64,000 nucleotides of DNA, from positions 496,001-560,000 of the forward strand of contig NZ_JNYQ01000002.1 in the NCBI RefSeq assembly GCF_000717245.1. Direction: 5' to 3'. This DNA is from Kitasatospora papulosa (GTDB lineage: Bacteria; Actinomycetota; Actinomycetes; Streptomycetales; Streptomycetaceae). Each line of letters opens with the position of its first letter. Position 1 is the stretch's first letter. The translations under genes and the position numbers were made by a program. This document shows positions 1 through 7,330 of the stretch, in pieces. The notes under the pieces are model-generated. The model had not been told where the DNA came from. It worked only from the letters and a program-made list of their open reading frames with translations, and searched no databases.

Positions 1-220
1 CGGCGCCCCGGCCGTTCGACGTGCGGTTCACCCTGCGGTCGTGCACACAGACCAGCTGCCCGTCGGCGGTGAGGCGGACATCGCACTCCAGGGCGTCCGC
101 TCCGTCCTCCACGGCCTTCCGGTACGCGGCCAGGGTGTGCTCGGGGGCGTCGTCCGAGGCCCCGCGGTGCGCGATGACCTGGATGGGAGGCTGTGGTGAG
201 GGTAGGCGTGCGTCGGTCAC
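1..220 (-). CDS. Glycerophosphodiester phosphodiesterase, N-terminal part (runs off the window)
   Basis: Only the first 73 codons are present; the gene continues beyond base 1. The translation has the GDPD active-site start: an HRG motif with His18 and Arg19, E27-H-T29, then ECD (Glu45, Asp47) and a conserved VHD with His60. The family hydrolyses glycerophosphodiesters to glycerol-3-phosphate and an alcohol using a divalent metal. GTG at 220 is chosen because the nearby ATGs (on the minus strand just upstream) run straight into stops. No signal peptide is visible, so a cytoplasmic enzyme is likely. It is divergent from the HtrA-like gene. Confidence 0.85.
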   Translation of the reverse strand, partial: MTDARLPSPQPPIQVIAHRGASDDAPEHTLAAYRKAVEDGADALECDVRLTADGQLVCVHDRRVNRTSNGRGA

Positions 221-417
221 CGCGTCATCGTGTCATCGAGACGCGTCGGGTGCCGACACCTTGTCGCACGCGACCGTTTTGCCTGATGTAAAGATTGGTG
301 TGCGGATGCACAGGTCCTGTTTACAGTGGCCTGACGTGCTGTGGGAAAAGCTGACCGCAGACACGTGCACAGCGGATCTCTTGCCGAATGCCGAGTGGAA
401 CCGAGGAGTAAAGAGCT

Positions 418-1926
418 GTGAGCACCGAGAACGAGGGCAACGAGGGCAACGCGGTTCCGTCCGCACCGTCTGTTCCGTCCGCACCTCCCGTGCCGGCTGC
501 CGCTCCCGAAGGCGCCCCGCAGGGAGCCCCGCCCGCGCCGCAGACGCCGCCTGCCGCACCCGCGGACGCACCGACGGCCCAGGTCCCTGGTGCGGCGCAC
601 CAGGGAGGTGTGGGCCCGTCCACCGAAGGCGTGGGTCCGTCCACCGCCGCGCAGGAGCAGTACCCGTACGCGCCGCCGTCGCCCCAGCAGCCTCCGGCCG
701 GTTCGGCCGCCTGGCCGCCGCCCCCGCCCGCCGTCCCCTCCTACGCCGACGGCGGGAGCCCCCCGGCCTGGGGAGCCCCGGTGCCCTCGGACGAGCAGCC
801 CCGCAAGCGCCGCGCGAGCGGCCTGGTCGCCGCGGTGGCGGTGGCGGCACTGGTCGCCGGCGGCGTAGGCGGAGCCCTCGGCTACTGGGCCGCGGACAGC
901 AGCGGATCCGGCTCCTCGGGGTCGACCACGGTGGCGGCCTCCAACAGCCCGAAGGACTTCAAGCGCGAGGCCGGCACGGTCGCGGGCGTGGCGGCGAGCG
1001 CCCTGCCCAGCGTGGTCACCATCGACGCGAAGTCCGGCGACGGCGAGGGCGGCACGGGCACCGGCTTCGTGTACGACAAGGAGGGCCACATCCTCACGAA
1101 CAACCACGTGGTGGCCTCCGCGGCGGACAGCGGTCAGCTGACCGCGACGTTCTCGAACGGCAAGAAGTACGACGCCGAGGTGATCGGCCGGGCCCAGGGC
1201 TACGACGTGGCCGTGCTGAAGCTGAAGAACGCCCCGGACGGACTGACCCCGCTGGCCCTGGGGGACTCGGACAAGGTCGCGGTCGGTGATTCCACCATCG
1301 CGATCGGGGCCCCCTTCGGCCTCTCCAACACGGTCACCACCGGCATCATCAGCGCGAAGAACCGCCCGGTGGCCTCCGGTGACGGCTCCAGCAACAAGAA
1401 CTCGTACATGAGCGCCCTGCAGACCGACGCCTCGATCAACCCGGGCAACTCGGGCGGGCCGCTCCTGGACGCGGGTGGTGCGGTCATCGGCATCAACTCC
1501 GCCATCCAGTCCACCAGCGGCGGCGGCGTCGGCCAGTCCCAGGCCGGTTCGATCGGCCTCGGCTTCGCCATCCCGGTCAACCAGGCCAAGAACGTCGCCG
1601 AGCAGCTGATCAAGACGGGCCAGCCCGTCTACCCGGTGATCGGCGCGACGGTGACGATGGAGGAGAAGACCGGCGGCGCGGCCATCTCGAACGAGGGCGC
1701 GGGCGGCACCCCGGCCGTCACCCCGGACGGTCCCGCGGCCAAGGCGGGGCTGAAGGCCGGCGACGTGATCACCAAGTTCAACGACACTGCGGTCGAGAGC
1801 GGGCCGACGCTGATCGGCGAGATCTGGACCCACAAGCCGGGCGACAAGGTCACGCTGACCTACAAGCGCGACGGCAGGACGGAGACGGCCGAACTCACCC
1901 TGGGCGAGCGCAAGGGCGACAGCTGA
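418..1926 (+). CDS. HtrA/DegP-like membrane-anchored serine protease with PDZ domain
   Basis: 502 aa. Residues 1-130 are a Pro/Ala-rich cytoplasmic tail, 135-157 a single membrane segment after an RKRR stop-transfer, about 190-395 a trypsin-like S1C domain, and about 405-500 a PDZ domain. The catalytic triad is visible: His230 in TNNHVV, Asp263 in GYDVAVL, Ser345 in PGNSGGPL. The family degrades misfolded exported proteins and senses substrate C termini through PDZ; the protease domain should face outside. GTG at 418 follows GAGGAG with good spacing. It appears monocistronic, followed by tRNA-Ser. Confidence 0.92.
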   Translation: MSTENEGNEGNAVPSAPSVPSAPPVPAAAPEGAPQGAPPAPQTPPAAPADAPTAQVPGAAHQGGVGPSTEGVGPSTAAQEQYPYAPPSPQQPPAGSAAWPPPPPAVPSYADGGSPPAWGAPVPSDEQPRKRRASGLVAAVAVAALVAGGVGGALGYWAADSSGSGSSGSTTVAASNSPKDFKREAGTVAGVAASALPSVVTIDAKSGDGEGGTGTGFVYDKEGHILTNNHVVASAADSGQLTATFSNGKKYDAEVIGRAQGYDVAVLKLKNAPDGLTPLALGDSDKVAVGDSTIAIGAPFGLSNTVTTGIISAKNRPVASGDGSSNKNSYMSALQTDASINPGNSGGPLLDAGGAVIGINSAIQSTSGGGVGQSQAGSIGLGFAIPVNQAKNVAEQLIKTGQPVYPVIGATVTMEEKTGGAAISNEGAGGTPAVTPDGPAAKAGLKAGDVITKFNDTAVESGPTLIGEIWTHKPGDKVTLTYKRDGRTETAELTLGERKGDS

Positions 1927-1989
1927 CCGGCTAGGCTGTTCCACGCATCGAGCCGTCCCCCGGCCTCCGGGGGCGCGGTGACGACGCGG

Positions 1990-2076
1990 GGTGGGTTGCC
2001 CGAGCGGCCTAAGGGAACGGTCTTGAAAACCGTCGTCGCAGCGATGTGACCGTGGGTTCAAATCCCACACCCACCG
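1990..2076 (+). tRNA. tRNA-Ser(UGA)
   Basis: 87 nt with a 7-bp acceptor stem (GGTGGGT/ACCCACC), anticodon TGA at 2024-2026 inside a 5-bp ACGGT/ACCGT stem, a long class-II variable arm, and a TpsiC arm GTGGG-TTCAAAT-CCCAC. CCA is not encoded. The 3' part is duplicated at 17003-17061, so this gene is the integration site of the mobile element and was restored intact at the left junction. Confidence 0.97.
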
Positions 2077-2079
2077 CAG
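2019..2079 (+). repeat. attL: 3' half of tRNA-Ser
   Basis: 61 nt from the anticodon stem to just past the discriminator. It matches 17003-17061 with two long identical blocks (18 nt at the 5' side, about 31 nt through the TpsiC and acceptor region) and a few differences in the variable-arm segment. This is the left attachment-site copy and keeps the tRNA functional. Confidence 0.9.
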
Positions 2080-2085
2080 GCGAGA

Positions 2086-2116
2086 GGCCCCCGACCAGTA
2101 CGTATGGTCGGGGGTC
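2086..2116 (+). terminator. Hairpin terminator after tRNA-Ser
   Basis: 12-bp stem (one G-U pair) with a 7-nt loop, followed by TTTG. It shares the gacca/tggtc core with the hairpins at 16314 and 17066, so element and chromosome carry related terminators behind the att sites. Confidence 0.75.
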
Positions 2117-2226
2117 TTTGCCATGCCCGTTCCCCGCCGGGCACCGCTGTTCCCCCTGGCTTCCCGCTCTGTCGGGCACGGAAGGGGCACGCGGGGGGCA
2201 CGGAGACAGACACCAGCACCTGCACC

Positions 2227-2589
2227 TCAGTCGCCTGCGAACCACACGTAGCTGCCCGGGGTTGCTGCGCACTGTTCGAGTACCGCCGCGAGATCGTCCA
2301 GTGCCGCGCGCTGGCGCTCGTCCGCGCACTGTTCTTTCAGGCGGGGCACTTCGATGAGTGCTGCTGCGGCTTCCTGCTCGTTCATCACCGTGTCTCCGTA
2401 GAGATCGACGGCTGGAAGGCGACCAGGGACGCCGAGATAGTGAAGCGACCCAAGCGCGTCGGCCAACGCCTCGGCGTGCCCGTAGCAGCGTCGCAGAAAC
2501 GTCCTGCGCGCCTTCTTCCAGTTGCGCGCCGGGCGAGCAGAGTGCAGTTCCACATCGATTCCCACGCACGCATGATGCCGTAGTGACAC
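2227..2589 (-). CDS. Hypothetical protein
   Basis: About 120 aa, not recognised. It contains a basic stretch (NWKKARRTFLRRCYGHAEALADAL) and helical acidic segments, with no TM or signal. It lies 23 bp downstream of the GntR gene on the same strand, so the two may be co-transcribed. The start is uncertain: GTG at 2589, TTG at 2598 and GTG at 2565 are all in frame and none has a clear ribosome-binding site. Confidence 0.55.
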   Translation of the reverse strand: MSLRHHACVGIDVELHSARPARNWKKARRTFLRRCYGHAEALADALGSLHYLGVPGRLPAVDLYGDTVMNEQEAAAALIEVPRLKEQCADERQRAALDDLAAVLEQCAATPGSYVWFAGD

Positions 2590-2612
2590 TTCCCGCAAGG
2601 GGGTACGGCCGC

Positions 2613-3368
2613 TCAGCGATGGATCGGGATCTCGTAGACGATCTCGCAGTGCGCTGCGGGCACCACGATGTCCGCCGTCTCCACGGGGCGGCCCTGGTCG
2701 CTGTAGTACGTCCGCCGGATGTGCGTCACGAGTGCGGCCTTCTGTATGCCGAGTAGCGATGCCTCTTCGGCGGTCGCGTGCCGCGGTTCAGGCTGCTCCA
2801 CCGCATGGCTGACGGTGACTCCGATCGCGGCCATGCGGTTCACGACTCCCGCCCCGGCGTGCGGCCCTCCCTCGGGGAGGACGACGAGTGTGCCGGCGGT
2901 GAGGTCGTAGGGCTCCCAACTCGTCGACAGCTGCACCGGCCTGCCGTCCGCCAAGAACTCGTACGTCGTACGCACGCACAGTTCGCCCTCGACGATCCCG
3001 AGCCGCGCCGCGATCTCCACCGGGGCGGGCACCTTCGCGTCGGTCCGGCTCTCCCAGTCGCCCTGTCTGCCGAGCGCCTTCATGTCCTGGCGGAACGGAG
3101 CTCCGCCGGGCTGCTCGCGCGCCGTTGACCGGACGACCCGTACTCGCTGCCGGGTCTCGGCGACGTATGTGCCCGATCCGGCCCGGCCCTCCAGCACGCC
3201 GTGGGAGATCAGCAACTCCTGAGCCCGGCGAACCACGTTCTCGCCCACGCCGTACTCCTGGCCGATCTGGGCGCGGGAGGGGAGGCGGTCGCCCGGTTCC
3301 CAGACGTGCTCCGCGATGCGCCGCCGGAGTTCGTCGGCGATGCGGAGATACGGCGGTTGCTCAGACAT
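2613..3368 (-). CDS. GntR-family transcriptional regulator (HutC/UTRA type) 1 of the element
   Basis: 251 aa. Residues about 1-72 form a GntR winged helix (PPYLRIADELRRRIAEHVWEPGDRLPS, then VVRRAQELLISHGVLEGRAGSGTYV). Residues about 95-248 look like a UTRA effector-binding domain. ATG at 3368 abuts a region with two 12-bp CTAGT/ACTAG palindromes, so autoregulation and control of the divergent 3447-5512 operon are likely. The effector cannot be predicted. Confidence 0.85.
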   Translation of the reverse strand: MSEQPPYLRIADELRRRIAEHVWEPGDRLPSRAQIGQEYGVGENVVRRAQELLISHGVLEGRAGSGTYVAETRQRVRVVRSTAREQPGGAPFRQDMKALGRQGDWESRTDAKVPAPVEIAARLGIVEGELCVRTTYEFLADGRPVQLSTSWEPYDLTAGTLVVLPEGGPHAGAGVVNRMAAIGVTVSHAVEQPEPRHATAEEASLLGIQKAALVTHIRRTYYSDQGRPVETADIVVPAAHCEIVYEIPIHR

Positions 3369-3377
3369 ATGGAAAAT

Positions 3378-3408
3378 CTAGTCCACTAGCTCTAATCTAG
3401 TTAACTAG
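3378..3408. promoter_or_regulatory. Tandem palindromic operator between divergent genes
   Basis: Two 12-bp inverted repeats, CTAGTCCACTAG (3378-3389) and CTAGTTAACTAG (3397-3408, perfect), are centred 19 bp apart. They sit in an A/T-rich pocket 10 bp upstream of the GntR start and 39 bp before the opposite GTG. This is the expected arrangement for a GntR dimer site; the binder is inferred from position. Confidence 0.65.
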
Positions 3409-3446
3409 CTTCACTGAAAGTGATCGCTGGCGACGGAGGCTGCCCT

Positions 3447-3725
3447 GTGCCCGCTTCGGGAGTGACCGCGGCGGCCATCGCCGCCCGACTGTCCGCCATC
3501 GGGCTCCCCACGCGCGTGGAGGAGCACAAGCGGTTCACGACGGTCGAGGCGGAAGTACCGGAAACGCTCTCCGCTGAGTCATGGCGGGAGGTCCTGGACG
3601 TGGTGGCTGAGGCCGATCGATTCGGACTCCTGGCCACCAGTGTGAACGGCCGCACCTTATGGGCGGCTGTACGCAAAATGGTCCCCACGACGGGCGATGT
3701 CGGGGGACCGGGCTATCAGCGATAG
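3447..3725 (+). CDS. Hypothetical protein, first gene of small-protein operon
   Basis: 92 aa from GTG at 3447, chosen because GGAGG lies 7 nt upstream (3435-3439); an earlier GTG at 3420 has no such site. The protein is soluble with alternating helix/strand (AAAIAARLSAIGLPTRVEE, then WREVLDVVAEADRFGLLATS). Not recognised. It starts a run of five further overlapping or closely spaced genes and faces the GntR gene across the operator. Confidence 0.6.
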   Translation: MPASGVTAAAIAARLSAIGLPTRVEEHKRFTTVEAEVPETLSAESWREVLDVVAEADRFGLLATSVNGRTLWAAVRKMVPTTGDVGGPGYQR

Positions 3726-3737
3726 GAGCTGAACAGC

Positions 3738-4049
3738 ATGCTCAACCGTATCCGCCGTGCCGCCTCGTTCACCAGAGAGCGGTACTTCTCGAAGGGCCGG
3801 CATCGCCGCCCCTTAACGCCCTCCCGGCCGCTGGCTGCTCGCACCGTTATCGCACCCGCTGACGCTTCGGCCGTCGCCCTGGGTCGGGCTTCGGCGGGCG
3901 CGGTCCACCGTTACCCGCTGAGGGGTGAGGACGTCGCGCTTGTCCGTCCGTACCTGCTGGCGTGGGAAGAGCGAGTTCGGACGCGCACGGTGCTCGTCGC
4001 CCCCCAACTCCCCGCCGACGCCTGGTCGGCCCTCGCGGGGGTCCACTGA
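3738..4049 (+). CDS. Hypothetical protein
   Basis: 103 aa with a strongly basic N terminus (MLNRIRRAASFTRERYFSKGRHRR) and a C-terminal segment containing LAWEERVRTRTVLV. GGAG at 3725-3728 precedes the ATG. Its stop overlaps the start of the next gene (TGATG), indicating translational coupling. No family is recognised. Confidence 0.6.
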   Translation: MLNRIRRAASFTRERYFSKGRHRRPLTPSRPLAARTVIAPADASAVALGRASAGAVHRYPLRGEDVALVRPYLLAWEERVRTRTVLVAPQLPADAWSALAGVH

Positions 4050-4252
4050 TGCCTCCTCGCCGACAACCGCACCCCACGGGCACAGCTCCCGTCCCGTACC
4101 GCTCGATCGCGTGCTGGATCGGCACGCACCACTCCTGCATCGAGCCCTCCCCGTCTTTGGCGCCGGCCGACGTACCGGTGATCTACGAGGTGTGTGACTG
4201 CCCGTGCCACTCGACCCCCGACCCTTATGTGCCTACGGAGGTCACGGCGTGA
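4049..4252 (+). CDS. Small Cys/His-containing hypothetical protein
   Basis: 67 aa. ATG at 4049 overlaps the previous stop. Cysteines and histidines occur as CWIGTHHSC and CDCPCHS, which could bind a metal, but no known zinc-finger spacing is matched. Its stop overlaps the next GTG. Confidence 0.6.
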   Translation: MPPRRQPHPTGTAPVPYRSIACWIGTHHSCIEPSPSLAPADVPVIYEVCDCPCHSTPDPYVPTEVTA

Positions 4253-4473
4253 GGGGCCGAGCACCAGGCGGCGCGCTGGTTTCCCCCGTCGAGGTCACTG
4301 CGGCCACGGTGCAGCGCGGCGACATCATCCAACTCGGCGGCCAGGCCTACCGGGTGCGAGACCTTCTCCAGCTCCCGCAGGGGGCCAAGCAACTGGTCTT
4401 CGAATCGGGCGAACTGCTGGCCATACACACGCGTACCCGGCTCATCGCCCTGCGACTGCTGAGAAGGCGGTGA
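4249..4473 (+). CDS. Small hypothetical protein
   Basis: 74 aa from GTG at 4249, placed 6 nt after GGAGG (4238-4242) and overlapping the preceding TGA. The core (VQRGDIIQLGGQAYRVRDLL) reads as a small beta-barrel-like domain. The stop overlaps the GTG of the following GntR gene. Similar small genes are common beside GntR regulators in Streptomyces; function unknown. Confidence 0.6.
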   Translation: MRGRAPGGALVSPVEVTAATVQRGDIIQLGGQAYRVRDLLQLPQGAKQLVFESGELLAIHTRTRLIALRLLRRR

Positions 4474-5213
4474 CCGGCTCCGTGCCTTCTCGTCACCACG
4501 ACATCGCCGACGACCTCCGCCACCAGATCAAGACGGGCAGCATCAAGCCTGGCGAACGCCTCCCGTCCGAAGCCGGCCTGGCCGTCCGGTACAGAGTCAG
4601 CACAGTGACCCTGCGACGTGCTCTCGCTGTGCTCCAGGGCGAAGGACTCGTCGAGAAGATCCACGGCAAGGGCAACTACGTCCGTCACCCCCGCCGCAAG
4701 ATCATGTACGTCGGCGGCTGGGGCACGCTGGACCCCTGGACCGCTGCTGAGCCGACGTTGCGCGTCACGGTTCGCAGCACCACGGTTCCGGCCTCCGTGC
4801 ACCTGACGACGTTGCTGAAGGTGCCAACGGGAAGCCCCCTCGCGGAGTACTCCTGCCTCAGCATCGAACAAGGGTCGCCGCACGGCCTGGCCCGCATCTA
4901 CATCCCGCGCGACTTAGTCCCGGCCGGAGTCCTCGACGACGACTCCGCGTGCCGGGAGGCGGTCACTAGATTCGCCGTCCTCGGCCCGTCGCCGGCCACC
5001 GTCCGAGAGACGGTCTGCGCCCGCTCACCGACCCCAGATGAAGCGTCGGCCCTCCGGATCGGATCCACCGCGGTTGTCCTCGCGATCACCCGTGTCGCCA
5101 CTGACTCCACTGGACGCGTCATCGAAGCGGCGCTCCTGGCCTTCCCGGGAAATCGCGTCGATGCCGTCTTCACCGCCCACCATGTGCTCGACGAGAGGCA
5201 GACACAAGGATGA
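4470..5213 (+). CDS. GntR-family transcriptional regulator 2 of the element
   Basis: 247 aa from GTG at 4470 (overlapping the upstream TGA; AGAAGG just before). Residues about 6-73 are a GntR winged helix (HHDIADDLRHQIKTGSIKPG, then LAVRYRVSTVTLRRALAVLQGEGLV). Residues about 95-240 resemble a UTRA ligand domain. The gene is embedded in the small-gene operon rather than standing alone, so the operon 3447-5512 probably encodes its own controller. Ligand and targets are unknown. Confidence 0.82.
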   Translation: MTGSVPSRHHDIADDLRHQIKTGSIKPGERLPSEAGLAVRYRVSTVTLRRALAVLQGEGLVEKIHGKGNYVRHPRRKIMYVGGWGTLDPWTAAEPTLRVTVRSTTVPASVHLTTLLKVPTGSPLAEYSCLSIEQGSPHGLARIYIPRDLVPAGVLDDDSACREAVTRFAVLGPSPATVRETVCARSPTPDEASALRIGSTAVVLAITRVATDSTGRVIEAALLAFPGNRVDAVFTAHHVLDERQTQG

Positions 5214-5512
5214 CGGCACCGAACGAAATGCGACTGCTTCCGTGGACGGGCCCAGAGGGCAGGCCCTGCTTCCTGAGCACCGACGACCGGGGCGGCTACA
5301 TGTCCCGTCTGGCAGACCACATCGAGGCGGTCCAACTCGGCACGGCGGCCGAACTGCTGGAAGAGGCCGCGGAAGCCTTCGACGACCAGGACGTGGACCT
5401 GACGGACCTGCGCTGCCTGGGCCACGCCCTGACGGGCTCCCTGAGGGACGTGCTTCGGGTTGCGGCCAGCCGTGGTCATCTGCTCACAGTGCGCGAGCCT
5501 CACCGAATCTGA
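5210..5512 (+). CDS. Hypothetical protein, last gene of operon
   Basis: 100 aa. ATG overlaps the GntR stop (ATGA). The protein is acidic and largely helical (HIEAVQLGTAAELLEEAAEAF), without TM or signal. Proteins of this kind often accompany regulator operons in Streptomyces, but no function is recognised. A strong terminator follows 43 bp later. Confidence 0.6.
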   Translation: MTAPNEMRLLPWTGPEGRPCFLSTDDRGGYMSRLADHIEAVQLGTAAELLEEAAEAFDDQDVDLTDLRCLGHALTGSLRDVLRVAASRGHLLTVREPHRI

Positions 5513-5554
5513 TAGAGGCTGCGGCACAACGGCGCCAGCCGAGCACAGACTCCC

Positions 5555-5589
5555 GAGGGGAACCCGAGTGAAGTTCTCGGGTTCCCCTC
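5555..5589 (+). terminator. Terminator of the 3447-5512 operon
   Basis: Perfect 14-bp inverted repeat (5555-5568 with 5576-5589) around a 7-nt loop. It separates the small-gene operon from the cargo island, so the DNA after it needs its own promoter. Confidence 0.88.
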
Positions 5590-5590
5590 C

Positions 5591-5838
5591 CCGTTGTGTT
5601 ATGCCAGTTCGGTTGCTCGCCGCAACGAGGTAGCCAGACCGGCGGGATGCCCCGAGGGTCGGTTCCTAGGACACCACGCGTGCCGCGAGCTTGGGAACCA
5701 CGCATGGCTCGTGCTCAAACATCGCCTGGCTTACATAACTGGTCCCTAGCGGGACGTAGTTGAGTAACCTGGGAGGGTTACGTCCATCCCCGGCCGAGCT
5801 GTCCTGCCGGGCCGTCAGGACAGGAGCCCTCGCGTAAC
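5591..5838 (+). ncRNA. Candidate structured non-coding RNA upstream of the reverse transcriptase
   Basis: No ORF fits here, but hairpins are dense. There is a GTTGC/GCAAC stem at 5612-5626 and a bipartite GACC..CGGG/CCCG..GGTC stem at 5637-5660. A 10-bp stem (two G-U) pairs 5661-5670 with 5690-5699 and encloses CGCG-TGC-CGCG. AACT-GTCCC/GGGAC-AGTT lies at 5737-5761, a 6-bp stem at 5764-5781 and a 7-bp stem at 5800-5822. RT systems such as retrons and several defence RTs use adjacent structured RNAs as template or primer; that role is inferred. A long structured leader controlling the RT gene is the alternative. Confidence 0.45.
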
Positions 5839-5839
5839 T

Positions 5840-7318
5840 ATGGCTCGGGTTAGTGCAAATTTTTTAGACAAGGCTTGGTCGAGACTCTACGGCGGGCATG
5901 GGCAGTCGGAGATTCCCGACGTTATCAATTTGCGAGACATATCCTCTAACTGGCCTAAGTTTCGAGCAGAGGTAATAAAGAGCCTTCGGAGTGGACAGGT
6001 TGGACCCGATTATGTCGAGATCATAGACCTGCCCAAGAACCCCGTCGGGGTCCGCCCAATTGCGCGACTAACAGTGCACGATCGTCTCGTTTATGACACG
6101 CTAGTATTTGCGATCGCTGATCTGATTGATCATCAGGTCGGGGATGCGGTCTATAGCGCCCGTTGGAGCAATGGGGGAAAGGAATTCTGGACACCTGTTA
6201 ACTCTTGGGTGAACATGCAGAAGCAAGGCGTCAAGATAATTAACTCGGCCCCCTTTCAGCTTGCCCGAACTGACGTAGTGTCTTTTTATGAGCACATTGA
6301 CGTGAGCACACTTTCGGTGGACCTGCAAACCTTAAATGCTAATCCGAGAGTGTTGGGGCTTCTGGATAAATACCTGCAGATGTTCCAGTCATCCAGCCAT
6401 GCGTGGGGAATACCGCAAGGGCCTGATTCTTCGGGCATCCTTGCAAATATGTACCTCTTGCCGGTGGACGAGTTCGTATACAGGTCTAAGGTCAATTATC
6501 TACGATACTCGGACGATATGATGATTTTCGACACCGATTGGACCGCCCTGCGAAGTATTTTGTTGGAGATCAACTCCATTTTGCGGTCTCGACGGCTTTC
6601 AATGTCTGCAGCGAAGACGGACATCTTTGATAATTCCGAGTCGGTCACGCAGTTGGAAAACCTTGAGAAAGATGCAATCAATTATGGGCTAAAAATTGGC
6701 GAGATGGGCGCTGATGATCGACTTTATAAACTCTTCACTCAGGCCATATCGGGGAACCAGAAGGATCGAGATGTAAAATTTGCGCTCTACCGCATGGGAG
6801 TATGGCTCAGTGATGACCGTGCAATTCCCTGGGTCATGAAGAACTTGATAGAGAGCCACCATTTGGCTGGCAACTTGTTGGACTATTTGGAGTGCTTCCC
6901 AAGTCGCCGTATTGCTATCGGTAGGGTGCTCGCATCCACGCTGTCCCTCGTAGCCGGGAAGGATTACGACTATCTGGAGCAGCGCGTGCTTCAATCTGCA
7001 GCGCGCCAGGAAATCAGGTCGCGTAAGATTCGGGATCATTCCTGGCAGATCCTGCAGAATAAAAACAAATCCAACCTGCCGCGGGAGTTTGCTGCGCGGT
7101 ATCTGGGGAGATTTAGCTCGCCGGCGGACGGTCAGCTTCTGCGACGCCAGTATGAGGATGAGGCGAATCCTAGTGTCCGTCGTGCTCTGCTTGTTGCCAT
7201 GTACGAGGCTCGTTCAGTTTCCAATGGGCTGCTTGAGCGGCTCGCTGGATCGGAATCGGAACTGGCCTGGGTTTGTCGCTATCTACTCAAAAACCCGAAA
7301 ATCCCTCTGCCTAGATAG
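5840..7318 (+). CDS. Reverse transcriptase of UG/Abi-like (non-retroviral, defence-type) affinity
   Basis: 492 aa. Palm motifs are intact: motif A TDVVSFYEHID with Asp145, motif B WGIPQGPDSSGILAN (189-203), motif C YSDD with Asp225/Asp226, and motif D-like LSMSAAKTDIF (253-263). Residues about 300-490 are predicted helical and repeat-like (for example NPSVRRALLVAMYEA), as in Abi-type RTs with HEAT-like C-terminal regions. No maturase, integrase or DGR features are seen. Codons are far more A/T-rich than in neighbours, indicating separate acquisition. Hairpin-rich DNA precedes it and a TM-NUDIX gene follows after 12 bp. A defence role is inferred. A GGAG about 15 nt upstream is the only ribosome-site candidate for ATG 5840. 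Confidence 0.85.
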   Translation: MARVSANFLDKAWSRLYGGHGQSEIPDVINLRDISSNWPKFRAEVIKSLRSGQVGPDYVEIIDLPKNPVGVRPIARLTVHDRLVYDTLVFAIADLIDHQVGDAVYSARWSNGGKEFWTPVNSWVNMQKQGVKIINSAPFQLARTDVVSFYEHIDVSTLSVDLQTLNANPRVLGLLDKYLQMFQSSSHAWGIPQGPDSSGILANMYLLPVDEFVYRSKVNYLRYSDDMMIFDTDWTALRSILLEINSILRSRRLSMSAAKTDIFDNSESVTQLENLEKDAINYGLKIGEMGADDRLYKLFTQAISGNQKDRDVKFALYRMGVWLSDDRAIPWVMKNLIESHHLAGNLLDYLECFPSRRIAIGRVLASTLSLVAGKDYDYLEQRVLQSAARQEIRSRKIRDHSWQILQNKNKSNLPREFAARYLGRFSSPADGQLLRRQYEDEANPSVRRALLVAMYEARSVSNGLLERLAGSESELAWVCRYLLKNPKIPLPR

Positions 7319-7330
7319 TTGGTGACAATT

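Noticed and set aside
5840..7318. RT as part of a diversity-generating retroelement or a group II intron
   Set aside because: No template/variable repeat pair was seen in the surrounding DNA, no maturase or domain V/VI-like ends, and the C-terminal region is helical rather than X/En-like.
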